Of a stretch of DNA of 64,000 bases, positions 34,377 through 44,800 are shown one piece after another (the first letter of the stretch is position 1; every line of letters begins with the position of its first letter). Origin of the DNA: Clostridiaceae bacterium (lineage in GTDB: Bacteria > Bacillota > Clostridia > CAYPLH01 > DUMO01). The stretch is from positions 1-64,000 of the forward strand of contig DUMO01000064.1 of the NCBI GenBank assembly GCA_012839865.1, written 5' to 3'. The notes beneath the pieces are model-generated. The model ran no database searches. It was not told the origin of the DNA and saw only the letters and a program-made list of their open reading frames with translations. A program made the position numbers and the translations under genes.

Positions 34377-36782
34377 CTACTTCTCCCCCACCAGCTTCTT
34401 AGCCAGCTTCACGGCGGCATAGGCATCCGGTGCATAGCCGTCGGCTCCGATTTCCTGTGAATACCCTTCAGTTACAACAGCGCCGCCTACCATGATTTTT
34501 GAATCAATGCCCTCACTGCGGCATAGCCTGATCACATTTGCCATCTCATGCATTGTTGTTGTCATAAGGGCTGACAACCCTATAAGCTCAGCTTTCTCAT
34601 CACGGGCTGTCTTTACGATTTCATGGGCAGGTACGTCCTTTCCAAGGTCGATTACCTCAAACCCGTAGTTTCTCAGCATAAGGCCCACAATATTCTTCCC
34701 TATGTCATGAATATCTCCCTTTACAGTAGCAAGAACAACCTTTGGAGCATTGGCTTTGCTGTCCCTCTCGGTTTTCAGCATTGGCTCCACAAAGGCAAAT
34801 CCCTGCTTCATGGCATCTGCACTCTGCAGAAGCTGGGGAAGGTAATATTTTTTCTTCTCGTACAATTCACCAGTATAGGTTATTGCGGGAATCATAAACT
34901 TATCTACTATGTCCGAAGGTGTCATTCCCGCTTCCAGGGTCTCTTTTATATATTCCGTTATATGCTCGGCATCACCTTTTACAATTGCATCATATACCTT
35001 GCTTTCAGGGGCCTTCTTTTCATTATTCCTGCCCGCCTCCTGGGAAGCTGAAGAAAAGTGCTTCAAGTATTCCCTTGCTTTTTTGTCCTTTCCGCAAAGC
35101 AAATCTGCAGCCCGCTTCGCATTCATCATCACTTCCTCGGAAGGGTTCAGAATGGCCATTGTGAGCCCTGCCGCCTGGGCCATGGAAAGAAAGGCGGAGT
35201 TAATCCATACCCTTTCCGGAAGACCGAAGGAAATATTGGAAAGCCCTATTATGGTATTGCAATTCAAATTTTCATTTGCCCATTTAATTGTTTTCAAAGT
35301 TTCCATTGGAGCGCCATGGTTTGATGAAACAGTCATTGCAAGCCCATCCACCACTATATCGCTTTTACTGAATCCAAAGCTTTGGGCTTTTTCAAAAACT
35401 GCTTCAATTACACGGCTTCTCTCATCAGCAGTTGCCGGAATCCCGTTATCGTCAAGGGGAAGCAGTATAAACATGGCTCCGTATTTGGATGCTACAGGCA
35501 GCAGCTTCTCAAGCTTCTCCCGCTCACCTGATATTGAATTAATCAAAGCTCTTCCCGGATATACTCTAAGTGCGGCTTCAATTACTTCAGGTTTTGCCGA
35601 ATCTATGCAGAGAGGTACATGAACCCTGGAAGCAAGATACCTTACAATCTCCAGCATGGTCTCCTTTTCGTCAATACCCGGCATGCCTGCGTTAACATCC
35701 AGTATTGCTGCGCCTTTTTCAACCTGGCTGAATGCCAGGTCATCCACCTCGCCCATTTCACCGGCAATCAATTCCTTCTGGAGCTTCTTTTTCCCAGTGG
35801 GATTGATTCTCTCCCCTACTACCGTCAGAGGCCTGCCGGAACCGATAAAAACAGTCTTTCTGGTTGATGTTAGGGCTGAAACTTCCTGGGCTTCAAAATG
35901 AATTGGCACTAAGCCTTGAAGCTCCCTGTTCACCAGCCTGATGTATTCGGGAGATGTGCCGCAGCACCCGCCCAGCATGTTCACCCCGGCTTCTACAAAA
36001 CTTTTTGCATACTTTGCAAAGTCTTCCGAAGACATTCCAAATACAGTCCTGCCGTCAACCAATGAAGGCAGCCCGGCATTTGGCTTTGCAAGTAGGGGAA
36101 CCCTTGCATAAGGTTTCATTGCCCTAATAAAATTTACCATTTTTTCAGGACCTGTGGAGCAGTTGCACCCTACTGCATCAGCCCCAAGGCTTTGCAGTGT
36201 AATCAAAGCAGTAACAGGGTCCGTTCCGGTTAATGTCCTTCCATTTTCATCAAAGGTCATAGAGACACATACCGGCAGGTCACAGCATTCCTTAACTGCA
36301 ATAAGGGCAGCCCTTGCCTCCTGAATATCGAACATTGTCTCAATAACAAAGAAATCCACTCCACCCAGAAGAAGTCCCTCTACCTGGAGCTTGTAGTTGT
36401 CCACCGCCTCTTCGAAAGTAAAATCACCGAAAGGCTCTATAAACTCCCCTGTAGCCGATATATCGCCTGCCACAAAGGCCTTGTACGCTGCAGCCTCCCT
36501 TGAAAGTTCAGCAAGCCTTTTATTTATCTCAACGGTCCTGTCTCCCAGTCCATACCCCGACAGCTTGCACTTGTTGCCGCCAAAGGTGCATGTGTACAGC
36601 ACCTTGGAGCCTGCAGCAACATACTCTTTCTGCAAATCCAACAGAGCTTTGGGGTTTTCAAGCACCCACTGCTCCGGGCATACACCGGAAGGCATCCCTC
36701 TTTTTGTCATTTCTGTTCCAAAAGCTCCGTCCAGGAGCATGATTTTATCTTTTAAATAATTTCTGAAATCTACCTTTTTCAA
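34377..36782 (-). CDS. metH: Cobalamin-dependent methionine synthase MetH (without activation domain)
   Basis: Encodes 801 residues: homocysteine-binding barrel with zinc Cys ligands (GCNCS near 205, GGCCGT near 272), pterin-binding domain, and the B12 modules with the DIHDIG motif near residue 675. It methylates homocysteine using methyl-THF. The C-terminal S-adenosylmethionine reactivation domain is missing and is encoded separately upstream (36983-37615). Bacterial two-gene versions are known, so this is probably a natural split. An array of ~38-bp repeats lies between the two genes. No S-box is visible upstream. Confidence 0.93.
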   Translation of the reverse strand: MKKVDFRNYLKDKIMLLDGAFGTEMTKRGMPSGVCPEQWVLENPKALLDLQKEYVAAGSKVLYTCTFGGNKCKLSGYGLGDRTVEINKRLAELSREAAAYKAFVAGDISATGEFIEPFGDFTFEEAVDNYKLQVEGLLLGGVDFFVIETMFDIQEARAALIAVKECCDLPVCVSMTFDENGRTLTGTDPVTALITLQSLGADAVGCNCSTGPEKMVNFIRAMKPYARVPLLAKPNAGLPSLVDGRTVFGMSSEDFAKYAKSFVEAGVNMLGGCCGTSPEYIRLVNRELQGLVPIHFEAQEVSALTSTRKTVFIGSGRPLTVVGERINPTGKKKLQKELIAGEMGEVDDLAFSQVEKGAAILDVNAGMPGIDEKETMLEIVRYLASRVHVPLCIDSAKPEVIEAALRVYPGRALINSISGEREKLEKLLPVASKYGAMFILLPLDDNGIPATADERSRVIEAVFEKAQSFGFSKSDIVVDGLAMTVSSNHGAPMETLKTIKWANENLNCNTIIGLSNISFGLPERVWINSAFLSMAQAAGLTMAILNPSEEVMMNAKRAADLLCGKDKKAREYLKHFSSASQEAGRNNEKKAPESKVYDAIVKGDAEHITEYIKETLEAGMTPSDIVDKFMIPAITYTGELYEKKKYYLPQLLQSADAMKQGFAFVEPMLKTERDSKANAPKVVLATVKGDIHDIGKNIVGLMLRNYGFEVIDLGKDVPAHEIVKTARDEKAELIGLSALMTTTMHEMANVIRLCRSEGIDSKIMVGGAVVTEGYSQEIGADGYAPDAYAAVKLAKKLVGEK

Positions 36783-36789
36783 TTTGTAT

Positions 36790-36978
36790 AACTCCTTTCA
36801 ATTGCCTCAATTGCTTAAGTTACAAAAACTCTTTCAATTAAATCGATAACTTTAAATTATGCAAACTCTTTCAATCATTCCGATTTCTTTCAACTTACAA
36901 AAATCCCTCTCAGTTAACTGGCCGCTTTCAATTTATGTGAAACTTTCAGTTGCCCCGATTGCTTTCAATTTATAAAAC
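36790..36978. repeat. Five degenerate ~38-bp tandem repeats between metH and its activation gene
   Basis: Units start at about 36790, 36827, 36864, 36902 and 36941 with a period of 37-39 bp, each resembling ACTCTTTCAATTRMYYCGATTG followed by CTTTCAATTTATA. Their position is fixed between two co-oriented genes; no promoter or hairpin is obvious. Confidence 0.65.
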
Positions 36979-36982
36979 CGCT

Positions 36983-37615
36983 TTACCTCGATTGCTCAAT
37001 TCCACAAATGGCAGTCACCGACTTTTCAGGGACCAGCATAAAAGATTCGGTAAGTTCAATTCCAAGTTTATCAAGGTTAAGTATATCATAAAATATTCTC
37101 TGACTGCCAAGGGGTAAATCTCCATAACCTGCACTGTATCGGTGTCTTGTAAGTTTCAGGCCTTTATGCAGCAAATTCTTTTCCATGTAGCCCATCAGCC
37201 AGCCAAGTATGGCATCCGCAGTTTCTGAGGCCACCGCGTCAAGCATTGCCCCGTAAGCCGTATCTCTTTTTTCTATTTCATAGCGAATTCTGTCTACTAT
37301 TTTTGATCCTGCGGTTCCAGCCATGATTAAAGCTTTTTGGCTTTGCTTCAAAAGAGCTGAAAGTTTGCTGCTGTGAAGTGCAATATTCCCTTCAAGAAGA
37401 ATTTTATCGTCATCCCTCTCTACAATTTCAAGCACACGGAATGCGGCTTTGGGCTCGCAAAGCATCAGCCCGTCCCTGATTGCTTTTTCAAGAACACTTT
37501 CATCCTTTTCACTTAAAACAGTCGTGCCGCTCCTGAAGCCTAATCTTGATAATATCAGCTTTTTTTCAGGTACAACAGGTATATTATAAATATATTTTGC
37601 ACTCGAGTCACCCAT
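36983..37615 (-). CDS. MetH activation-domain protein (split B12 reactivation domain)
   Basis: Encodes 210 residues matching the C-terminal activation domain of MetH (PF02965): HRYSAGYGDLPLGSQ and IELTESFMLVPEKSVTAICG are its SAM-binding hallmarks. It should restore oxidised cob(II)alamin in the adjacent MetH using SAM and a reductant. The ATG at 37615 has GGAG upstream; the frame begins five codons earlier at a GTG. Same strand and order as metH, with the repeat array between. Confidence 0.85.
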   Translation of the reverse strand: MGDSSAKYIYNIPVVPEKKLILSRLGFRSGTTVLSEKDESVLEKAIRDGLMLCEPKAAFRVLEIVERDDDKILLEGNIALHSSKLSALLKQSQKALIMAGTAGSKIVDRIRYEIEKRDTAYGAMLDAVASETADAILGWLMGYMEKNLLHKGLKLTRHRYSAGYGDLPLGSQRIFYDILNLDKLGIELTESFMLVPEKSVTAICGIEQSR

Positions 37616-37755
37616 TGCATTCAACTCCACTTAAACCTCAGTTATCTTCACTTAATTTACCTCAACTCCAATTAATTAATAACATATTATACTTTTTTCA
37701 TGAATATTTCAAGCACTAATTAAGATAATGTTTCAATCGAATATACTGTAAAAAA

Positions 37756-37958
37756 TGAAATGTATGCAGAGCATAACAAGGCTCTTATTTTGAGAAAACC
37801 TACGGTTTGCAGAAGGCAAAAATGCTATCGCTTTTTACTCGCCCTCCGTGGCTCGAAAAAGCTAAAAAAACATCCTTTTTTTTCACGCATTTTTGCCTTC
37901 TGCTCACCTGGTTTTCTAACAAAATAAAGCCATTTGTTATTGCTCTGCACACATTTCA
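37756..37958. repeat. Palindromic element copy A (203 bp), left of addBA
   Basis: Begins TGAAATGTATGCAGAGC and ends with an inverted near-copy of the same ends. Both arms contain AAAACC and GAAGGCAAAAATGC (reverse complement GCATTTTTGCCTTC), so the whole element can fold on itself. It is about 205 bp and is present again in inverted orientation at 45836-46040. No coding function; the short ORF in it is a shadow of the repeat. The stretch 37616-38181 otherwise holds no gene. Confidence 0.85.
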
Positions 37959-38181
37959 TATATACTTCGAACAAACGACATCCCCCAACTATACCATTCT
38001 ACTTTTTGCCCCATATAGTGTATAATTAATTTGGAAACTACTGCGCATACAATTTACCTTGCTTAATTGAACCTCTTAACAGGTTCCTTGCTAAGTCATG
38101 CACAAAAATATACTTGTCTGCAATTCTCCCCGGTAACGGGAAGGCTGCATGTCAAGTTTAAAACAACAGAAAGGATATGTC

Positions 38182-41100
38182 ATGGGCATCAGGTTCATAT
38201 ACGGAAGATCCGGCAGCAGCAAAAGCACATATTGCATAGAAGAAATAAAATCAAGGCTTGAAGAAGGAGTGGATTACCCGCTTATACTGCTGGTTCCCGA
38301 ACAGTTTTCCCTGCAAGCTGAAAAAAACCTTGTTGCAGCAACCGGCAGAGGCGGGATAATCGGCTGCGAAGTATTAACCTTCAGGCGAATGGCCTACAGG
38401 GTTTTCAATGAAGCAGGAGGCCTTACAAAAAAGAGGCTAAATCCCGCCGGCAGATCCATGCTTATTTTCCGTGTATTGAAAAAAGTTAAAAAGGATCTAA
38501 AGGTTCTTTCGGGCTCGGCTTCCCATAAAGGATTTGTAAAAATCATTTCCGAGCTTATAACCGAATTCAAACGGCACAATATTGCACCGGAAGAACTGGA
38601 AGATGTATGCGGAAAACTGCCTGATGACGGGTTTTTCCGTCAAAAGCTCAGAGAGATATCACTTATTTACAGCGAATTTCAGAAAAGTATCGAGAAAGGT
38701 TACATGGACCTAGACGATGACCTTACCTATATGTGCAAACGTCTGAACAATTCGGTGCAGTTTGACGGGGCTGAAATCTGGATTGATGAATTTACAGGCT
38801 TTACCCCCCAGGAGTATTCCGTACTTGAGATTCTCATGCAGAAGGCCCGGAATATAAATTTCAGCCTCAGGACCGGCAGCCTGATTGAAAATAACAGCAA
38901 TGATCCGGGAAACCTTTTTTCTCCTGTTCTAAAAACAATCAACAAGATTGTGAAGATTGCCAATACAAACAAAGTTGAAATAAAAAAACCAGTACGGCTT
39001 GATGCCAGACCTTTGCCAAGGTTTTCAAACAGCCCGGAGCTTGCCCATCTGGAATCAACACTTTTCACCTATCCGGTGGTGACTTTTTCAGAACCTGTAG
39101 AGGATATTGTGCTTTTTGCTGCCAAAGGTATCAACTCGGAAATTGAAAGTGCTGCCAAAAAAATAACCGGTTTTTGCAGGGAAAAGGGATTAAGATACCG
39201 GGATATTGCGGTAGTTACCGGGAATCTTGAAGGTTATGAAAAGAATATTCGAAATATATTTGAATTGTATGAAATCCCGTATTTCATCGACAGCAAAAGG
39301 AGTATTTCAGGACATCCCCTTGTCTCTTTCGTCCTGTCCGCTCTTGATATATACATTAAAAACTGGTCCTATGAGTCTGTTTTCAGATACCTTAAAACAG
39401 GCCTCACAAACCTTGCCCCGGAGGAAACCGACCTTATGGAAAACTATGTCCTTGCCTGCGGGATTAGAGGAAACAGGTGGACCCGGGATGAGGACTGGGA
39501 CTATCTTCCCGAAAGCATGTATGGCACTGATGAGTTGGAAGACAGGGGCGCTTTGGAGCTGGAAAAGATTAATCAGATAAGACGAAAAATCAGCGAACCA
39601 TTAATGTCGTTTATAAACAGTATAAAGGGCAAAAAGGCCGCCCAGGACATCTGCAGCGCTTTATTTGCCCTCCTGGAGGATACAGGAGCTGCCCAAAAGA
39701 CAGAAGCCTACATTGATTATTTCAATAGTTCGGGCCAACTGGATTTGGCCAATGAATACAGCCAGATATGGAACATATTGATGGAAATGTTCGACCAGAT
39801 TGTTGAAGTCCTTGGGGATGGCATTATAACTGTGGAAGCCTTCAGGGAAATTCTGGCTTCCGGGTTGGAGGAATTCAAAATAGGCCTTGTTCCCCCTTCC
39901 CTGGATCAAGTGCAGGTGGGAAGCATAGACCGCTCCATTAATCATAATATAAAGGCTCTATTTGTGCTGGGAGTCAATGATGGCCTCTTCCCTGCGGTAA
40001 ACAAGGACGAGGGCATCATATCGGACAGTGAAAGAAACATTCTAAGCGGATTGGGGCTGGAGCTTGCGGAGGACACCCGGACACGAACCTTCGAAGAAAA
40101 TTACTTTGTATATGAAATACTATCCACCCCCTCCAAATTTCTATGGCTCAGCTATCCGGTGGCTGATGAGGAAGGGCGCGCATTAAGGCCCTCGGGCATA
40201 ATAGGAATGATTAAAAGGATGTTCCCTCAATTGGTTGAAAAAAGCAATATTATTGAAAAAACCGGAATAGAGGAAAGCCTTGAGCTAATAAGCGTTCCCG
40301 GGCCGACATTCAGAGAACTTTTAAGAAAAATCAAAAGCCGGGCTGATGGAAGCCAAATAGCCGATGTGTGGCAGGATGCAGCAGCCTGGTTTATTAACAA
40401 TGAAAATTGGTCGAAAAAATTTGAACTCGCTTTGTCAGGCCTTACTTATACAAATCTGGCAGGTAATCTGGAACGGGAAAGTTTGCACAAGGCAATAGGC
40501 GGCACAGTGTTCACAAGCATCTCAAGGCTTGAAAAATACGTTAACTGTCCCTTTGCCTACTTTGTGCAGTACGGGCTTAAAGCCAGGGAGAGAAAAGTGT
40601 TCAGGCTCACTCCCCCGGATGTTGGAACATTTATGCACAACATAATTGATGCTTTTTCCAAACGCATTGCCGCACAGAGAATCAACTGGCGTGAGCTTAC
40701 AAGAGAAATGTGCAACAGCATGATATCTGATATTGTTGACACTGAGCTTGAAAAATCCGTCGGCAGCATCCTGAAAAGCTCGAAGCGTTATTTTTACCTT
40801 GTCCGCCGGCTTAAAAGGATAATGTCAAGGGCGGTGTGGCTAATCAGCGAACATATCAGAAGAAGCGGATTTGAGCCTTTGGGATATGAAGTCTCCTTCG
40901 GTTATGACAGTAGTATCCCCCCCATTGAAATTGAGCTTTCAAACGGTGCAACAGTAAAGCTTACCGGCAGGATCGACCGGATTGACACAATGAAAAGTGA
41001 AGACGGCACCTTTGTAAGGATAATCGACTATAAATCCGGTACAAAGGATTTCAAACTACAGGATGTGTACTATGGCCTGCAACTGCAGCTTATAACCTAC

Positions 41101-41619
41101 CTGGACGCCCTTACGGAAAAGGGCATACCCGGGACACATGAAAAGCTCCTGCCCGGAGGGATTCTATATTTTAAAATCGATGACCCGATAATCCGGAGCA
41201 AAGGGGACATACCCAAAGAAGAAGTTGAAAAGGCAATAATGAAGCATCTTAGAATGGATGGTCTGCTTTTGAATGATGTAAAGCTTGTGAAGGAAATGGA
41301 CAGGGAAATGGATGGAAGTTCGGAGATTATACCTGTCAGGCTCAACAAGGGAGATGAACTTGCCACCTCTTCAAAGGTTGCGACAATGGAGCAGTTTATA
41401 AAGTTGAGGAAACATGCCCGGCACATGCTCAGGCAAATAAGTGAGCAGATAGCCGGGGGCAATATTGCAATCAAGCCCTGGAAGAGTAAAAAGGCGGTTT
41501 CCTGCAAGTTTTGCAGTTTTTCCTCCATATGCAGGTTTGAAGCCTCCATCCCGGGCAACAATTACAGAATACTTTATGATTTGAAGGATGAAGATGTGTG
41601 GGAGAAGATTAAAGGTTAA
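38182..41619 (+). CDS. addB: ATP-dependent helicase/deoxyribonuclease subunit AddB
   Basis: Encodes 1145 residues. Walker A GRSGSSKST near residues 7-15, an Fe-S associated Cys in LEKYVNCPFAYFVQYGL with the C-terminal CKFCSFSSIC, and the RecB-type nuclease motif IIDYKSGTKDFKL. AddB processes double-strand DNA breaks with AddA and loads RecA. The ATG at 38182 follows AAAGGAT; an upstream in-frame ATG lacks a site. Orientation and order addB-addA are usual in Firmicutes. Confidence 0.95.
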   Translation: MGIRFIYGRSGSSKSTYCIEEIKSRLEEGVDYPLILLVPEQFSLQAEKNLVAATGRGGIIGCEVLTFRRMAYRVFNEAGGLTKKRLNPAGRSMLIFRVLKKVKKDLKVLSGSASHKGFVKIISELITEFKRHNIAPEELEDVCGKLPDDGFFRQKLREISLIYSEFQKSIEKGYMDLDDDLTYMCKRLNNSVQFDGAEIWIDEFTGFTPQEYSVLEILMQKARNINFSLRTGSLIENNSNDPGNLFSPVLKTINKIVKIANTNKVEIKKPVRLDARPLPRFSNSPELAHLESTLFTYPVVTFSEPVEDIVLFAAKGINSEIESAAKKITGFCREKGLRYRDIAVVTGNLEGYEKNIRNIFELYEIPYFIDSKRSISGHPLVSFVLSALDIYIKNWSYESVFRYLKTGLTNLAPEETDLMENYVLACGIRGNRWTRDEDWDYLPESMYGTDELEDRGALELEKINQIRRKISEPLMSFINSIKGKKAAQDICSALFALLEDTGAAQKTEAYIDYFNSSGQLDLANEYSQIWNILMEMFDQIVEVLGDGIITVEAFREILASGLEEFKIGLVPPSLDQVQVGSIDRSINHNIKALFVLGVNDGLFPAVNKDEGIISDSERNILSGLGLELAEDTRTRTFEENYFVYEILSTPSKFLWLSYPVADEEGRALRPSGIIGMIKRMFPQLVEKSNIIEKTGIEESLELISVPGPTFRELLRKIKSRADGSQIADVWQDAAAWFINNENWSKKFELALSGLTYTNLAGNLERESLHKAIGGTVFTSISRLEKYVNCPFAYFVQYGLKARERKVFRLTPPDVGTFMHNIIDAFSKRIAAQRINWRELTREMCNSMISDIVDTELEKSVGSILKSSKRYFYLVRRLKRIMSRAVWLISEHIRRSGFEPLGYEVSFGYDSSIPPIEIELSNGATVKLTGRIDRIDTMKSEDGTFVRIIDYKSGTKDFKLQDVYYGLQLQLITYLDALTEKGIPGTHEKLLPGGILYFKIDDPIIRSKGDIPKEEVEKAIMKHLRMDGLLLNDVKLVKEMDREMDGSSEIIPVRLNKGDELATSSKVATMEQFIKLRKHARHMLRQISEQIAGGNIAIKPWKSKKAVSCKFCSFSSICRFEASIPGNNYRILYDLKDEDVWEKIKG

Positions 41620-41847
41620 CTTTTTCTGAGGGCTATATGAAGTCTTCACCAAAAGAACGGGTTTGACATACAGCATGTAACATTTATAGCTACACTTGTG
41701 TAATAAAGTCAACAATCAATGGATTGGATTATAATGTGACATCATGCAACAGCGCTTATTATCATTGCATTAACACCCTGTAGGTTCGGTTGCCTTCATG
41801 GCTGGTGTTTTTAAAATATCGAAAATCATACAAACGAGGAGTTTTTT

Positions 41848-44800
41848 ATGTCTGATACAAGATGGACTGATGAACAATTACAGGCAATAAAGCAAAGAGA
41901 CTGCAACCTCCTGGTGGCGGCTGCCGCAGGAGCGGGCAAAACTGCAGTGCTTGTTGAAAGGATTATAAGTAAAATAACAGACAGTAAAAACCCTGTAGAC
42001 ATAGACAGGCTGCTTGTTGTAACCTTCACCAATGCTGCCGCCGCCGAAATGAGGGAGCGAATTGGCAATGCAATAATCAAACTATTAAACACCTCAGCGG
42101 ACCAGGAAAACCTCAAAAGGCAGCTTACACTTCTTACAAGGGCAAATATAACTACAATACATTCCTTTTGCCTGGATGTCATTAAAAACAACTTTCATCA
42201 GTTGGATGTAGACCCCGGCTTCAGAATTGCTGATGAGACAGAAACAACCCTTATAAAAATGGAGGCTCTTGAAGAGCTTTTCGAGGATAAGTACGAAGCT
42301 GAGGATGACCCTGAATTTCTTAGGTTGGTGGAGTGTTATGGAGGTCATATTGATGACAGAAGGCTTGGTGAAATGGTACTGGAGCTTTTTGAATTCACAA
42401 GAAGCTGTCCATGGCCAGAAGAATGGCTGAAAGAGCAGTGCGAAGCTTTCAACCTTCCGGAAGGCGTGGATTTTTCCACCACCAAATGGGCAAAAAGCCT
42501 TCTAACAATGCTTAAAATTGAACTTTCAGGAATGATTGAAAGCCTTAACCGGGCAAAGGCAATATGTTCAGAGTTTGAACTTTTCCCGTACCTGGAATGT
42601 ATCGAGCAGGATATTGCCGCCGTCCGCGAACTGTACAAGCGTGCCAGTGATTCCTGGGATCAATTGATAGCTTCATTTTCCGGTTTTGAGCTGGTCAAGC
42701 TTGCCCGGTGCAAAAAGGACGCGGACAGGAAAGCCCAGGAATCAGTCAGGGATATACGGGATAAGGTTAAAGCAAGGCTGAAAACGCTGAAAGATGATAT
42801 ATTCAACGCCTCCACAGAAGACCTGAGAAAGTCCCTTACGGTTCTGTACCCCATGCTTGGCTGCCTTTCCTCCCTTGTAATGGATTTAAGCCGCAGGTAC
42901 CAGGAAAAGAAAAAGGAAAAAGGCCTTTTGGATTTTGGGGACCTTGAGCATTTATGCCTGAAAATACTTGCATCAAGGGACGATTCGGGCAAAATAACCC
43001 CCTCCGAAACCGCAAAAAGATATAGGGAGTATTATGAAGAAATTCTTGTGGATGAATACCAGGACAGCAACAACATCCAGGAGCTTATTTTAAATATGAT
43101 TTCCGACGCGACTGCGGGTCCTTACATTTTCATGGTGGGTGATGTAAAACAGAGCATATATCGGTTCAGGCAGGCAAAACCTGAATTGTTCCTTCAAAAA
43201 TATAACAATTACCCGATGGAGCCGGGAGAAAGCTCCAGAAAAATACTCCTTTATAAAAATTTCAGAAGCCGCAAAGAAATTCTGGACGGTGTCAACTTCA
43301 TATTCAGACAGCTTATGTCTTGCAACATAGGTGAACTTGACTATACCGAAAAGGAAGCTTTAAACTGCGGGCTTGAGCAAAAGGAGGAAGACAACGGACT
43401 CAATATTGACCGGTCTGTTGAAATTCATATAGTTACCGAACTGCTTCCCCCACAGGAAACAAATTCAACAAGCAATGAATTCAAACCCGAGGTGGCTGGT
43501 CAGGAGGGGAATGTTTCTGAAAATACGGTTCATGCAGGGCGAATTCAAGCGAAGGGACAAGGATATCCGGCTAATCCGGCGCAAATCCAGGCAATCCAAA
43601 AACAACATCTGGAGAGCCCCGACCAGGATGATTCATCATCCGGCACTCCCGATCAGGAGGATATACCGGATAAAATACAAGCGGAAGCCAGAATGGTGGC
43701 TGCAAGAATTTGTGAACTGGTTTTGGGTGAAAACCCGCACCTCGTATGGGATAAAAAACTTGGAAATTACAGGCCTGTGCAGTATAGGGACATAGTTATT
43801 CTATTGCGGGCGACAAAAAACTGGTCGGATATATTCACCGAAGAGCTTACAGCCCATAACATTCCATGTTATGCAGATACGGGAACGGGATTTTTCAGGA
43901 CCACCGAAATTGAAACAATAATGTCGCTGCTTATGATAATTGACAACCCCCTGCAAGACATCCCGCTGATTGCAGTATTGAGGTCCCAGATTGCTGGCTT
44001 TACTCCGGATGAGTTGGTCAGGATAAGAAATATGGATAAAAACTCATCCTTTTACAATGCAATGTGTCTGGCCAGAGAAGGATGCGATGAGCTTTCTCTG
44101 AAGGTTTCCGATTTTTTGAACAGGCTGGAGGGTTGGAGGAAGAAATCTCTGTATTTGAACACTGACGAGCTTTTGTGGCATCTTTACACGGATACCGGGT
44201 ATTACAGCTATGCTGCCCTGATGCCCGGCGGAGCTCAGCGGCAGGGCAATCTGGACATTTTGCTTGAGAGGGCCCGCCAGTTTGAAAAAACAAGTTACAG
44301 GGGGCTTTTCAACTTTATCAATTTCATTGACAAACTTAAAAGCCGCCAGGGTGACATGGGCAGTGCAAAAATCCTTGGAGAAAATGAAAATGTTGTGAGA
44401 ATCATGAGCATTCACAAAAGCAAAGGTTTGGAGTTTCCAGTTGTATTCGTTTCAGGGTGCGGCAAGCAGTTCAACATGCAGGATACTGCAAAAAGCATCC
44501 TTGTACACCAGGAACTTGGCTTTGGCCCTGACTTTATCGACCCTGAAAAAAGAATCGCATATCCTACTGTTGCAAAGCACTCCATCCAAAGCAAGCTCAA
44601 GTTTGAAACCCTTTCTGAGGAAATGCGGATTCTTTATGTTGCCTTCACCCGTGCAAGTGAGAAACTGATAATAACAGCTTCGGTTGCAGATATTGAAAAA
44701 GCTTGTGCAAAATGGAGCAGTGTTATTGGAACCCGGAATATCCAACTTCCGGAGTTTGAAGTGCTGCAAAGTCGTAGATATATCGACTGGATATGCCTTT

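Noticed and set aside
36783-36982. S-box or cobalamin riboswitch before metH
   Set aside because: No conserved SAM-I or B12-box elements; only degenerate tandem repeats are present.
37807-38025. 72-codon plus-strand ORF similar to a minus-strand ORF at 45773-45973
   Set aside because: Both lie inside the two palindromic elements and are translations of the repeat, not genes.
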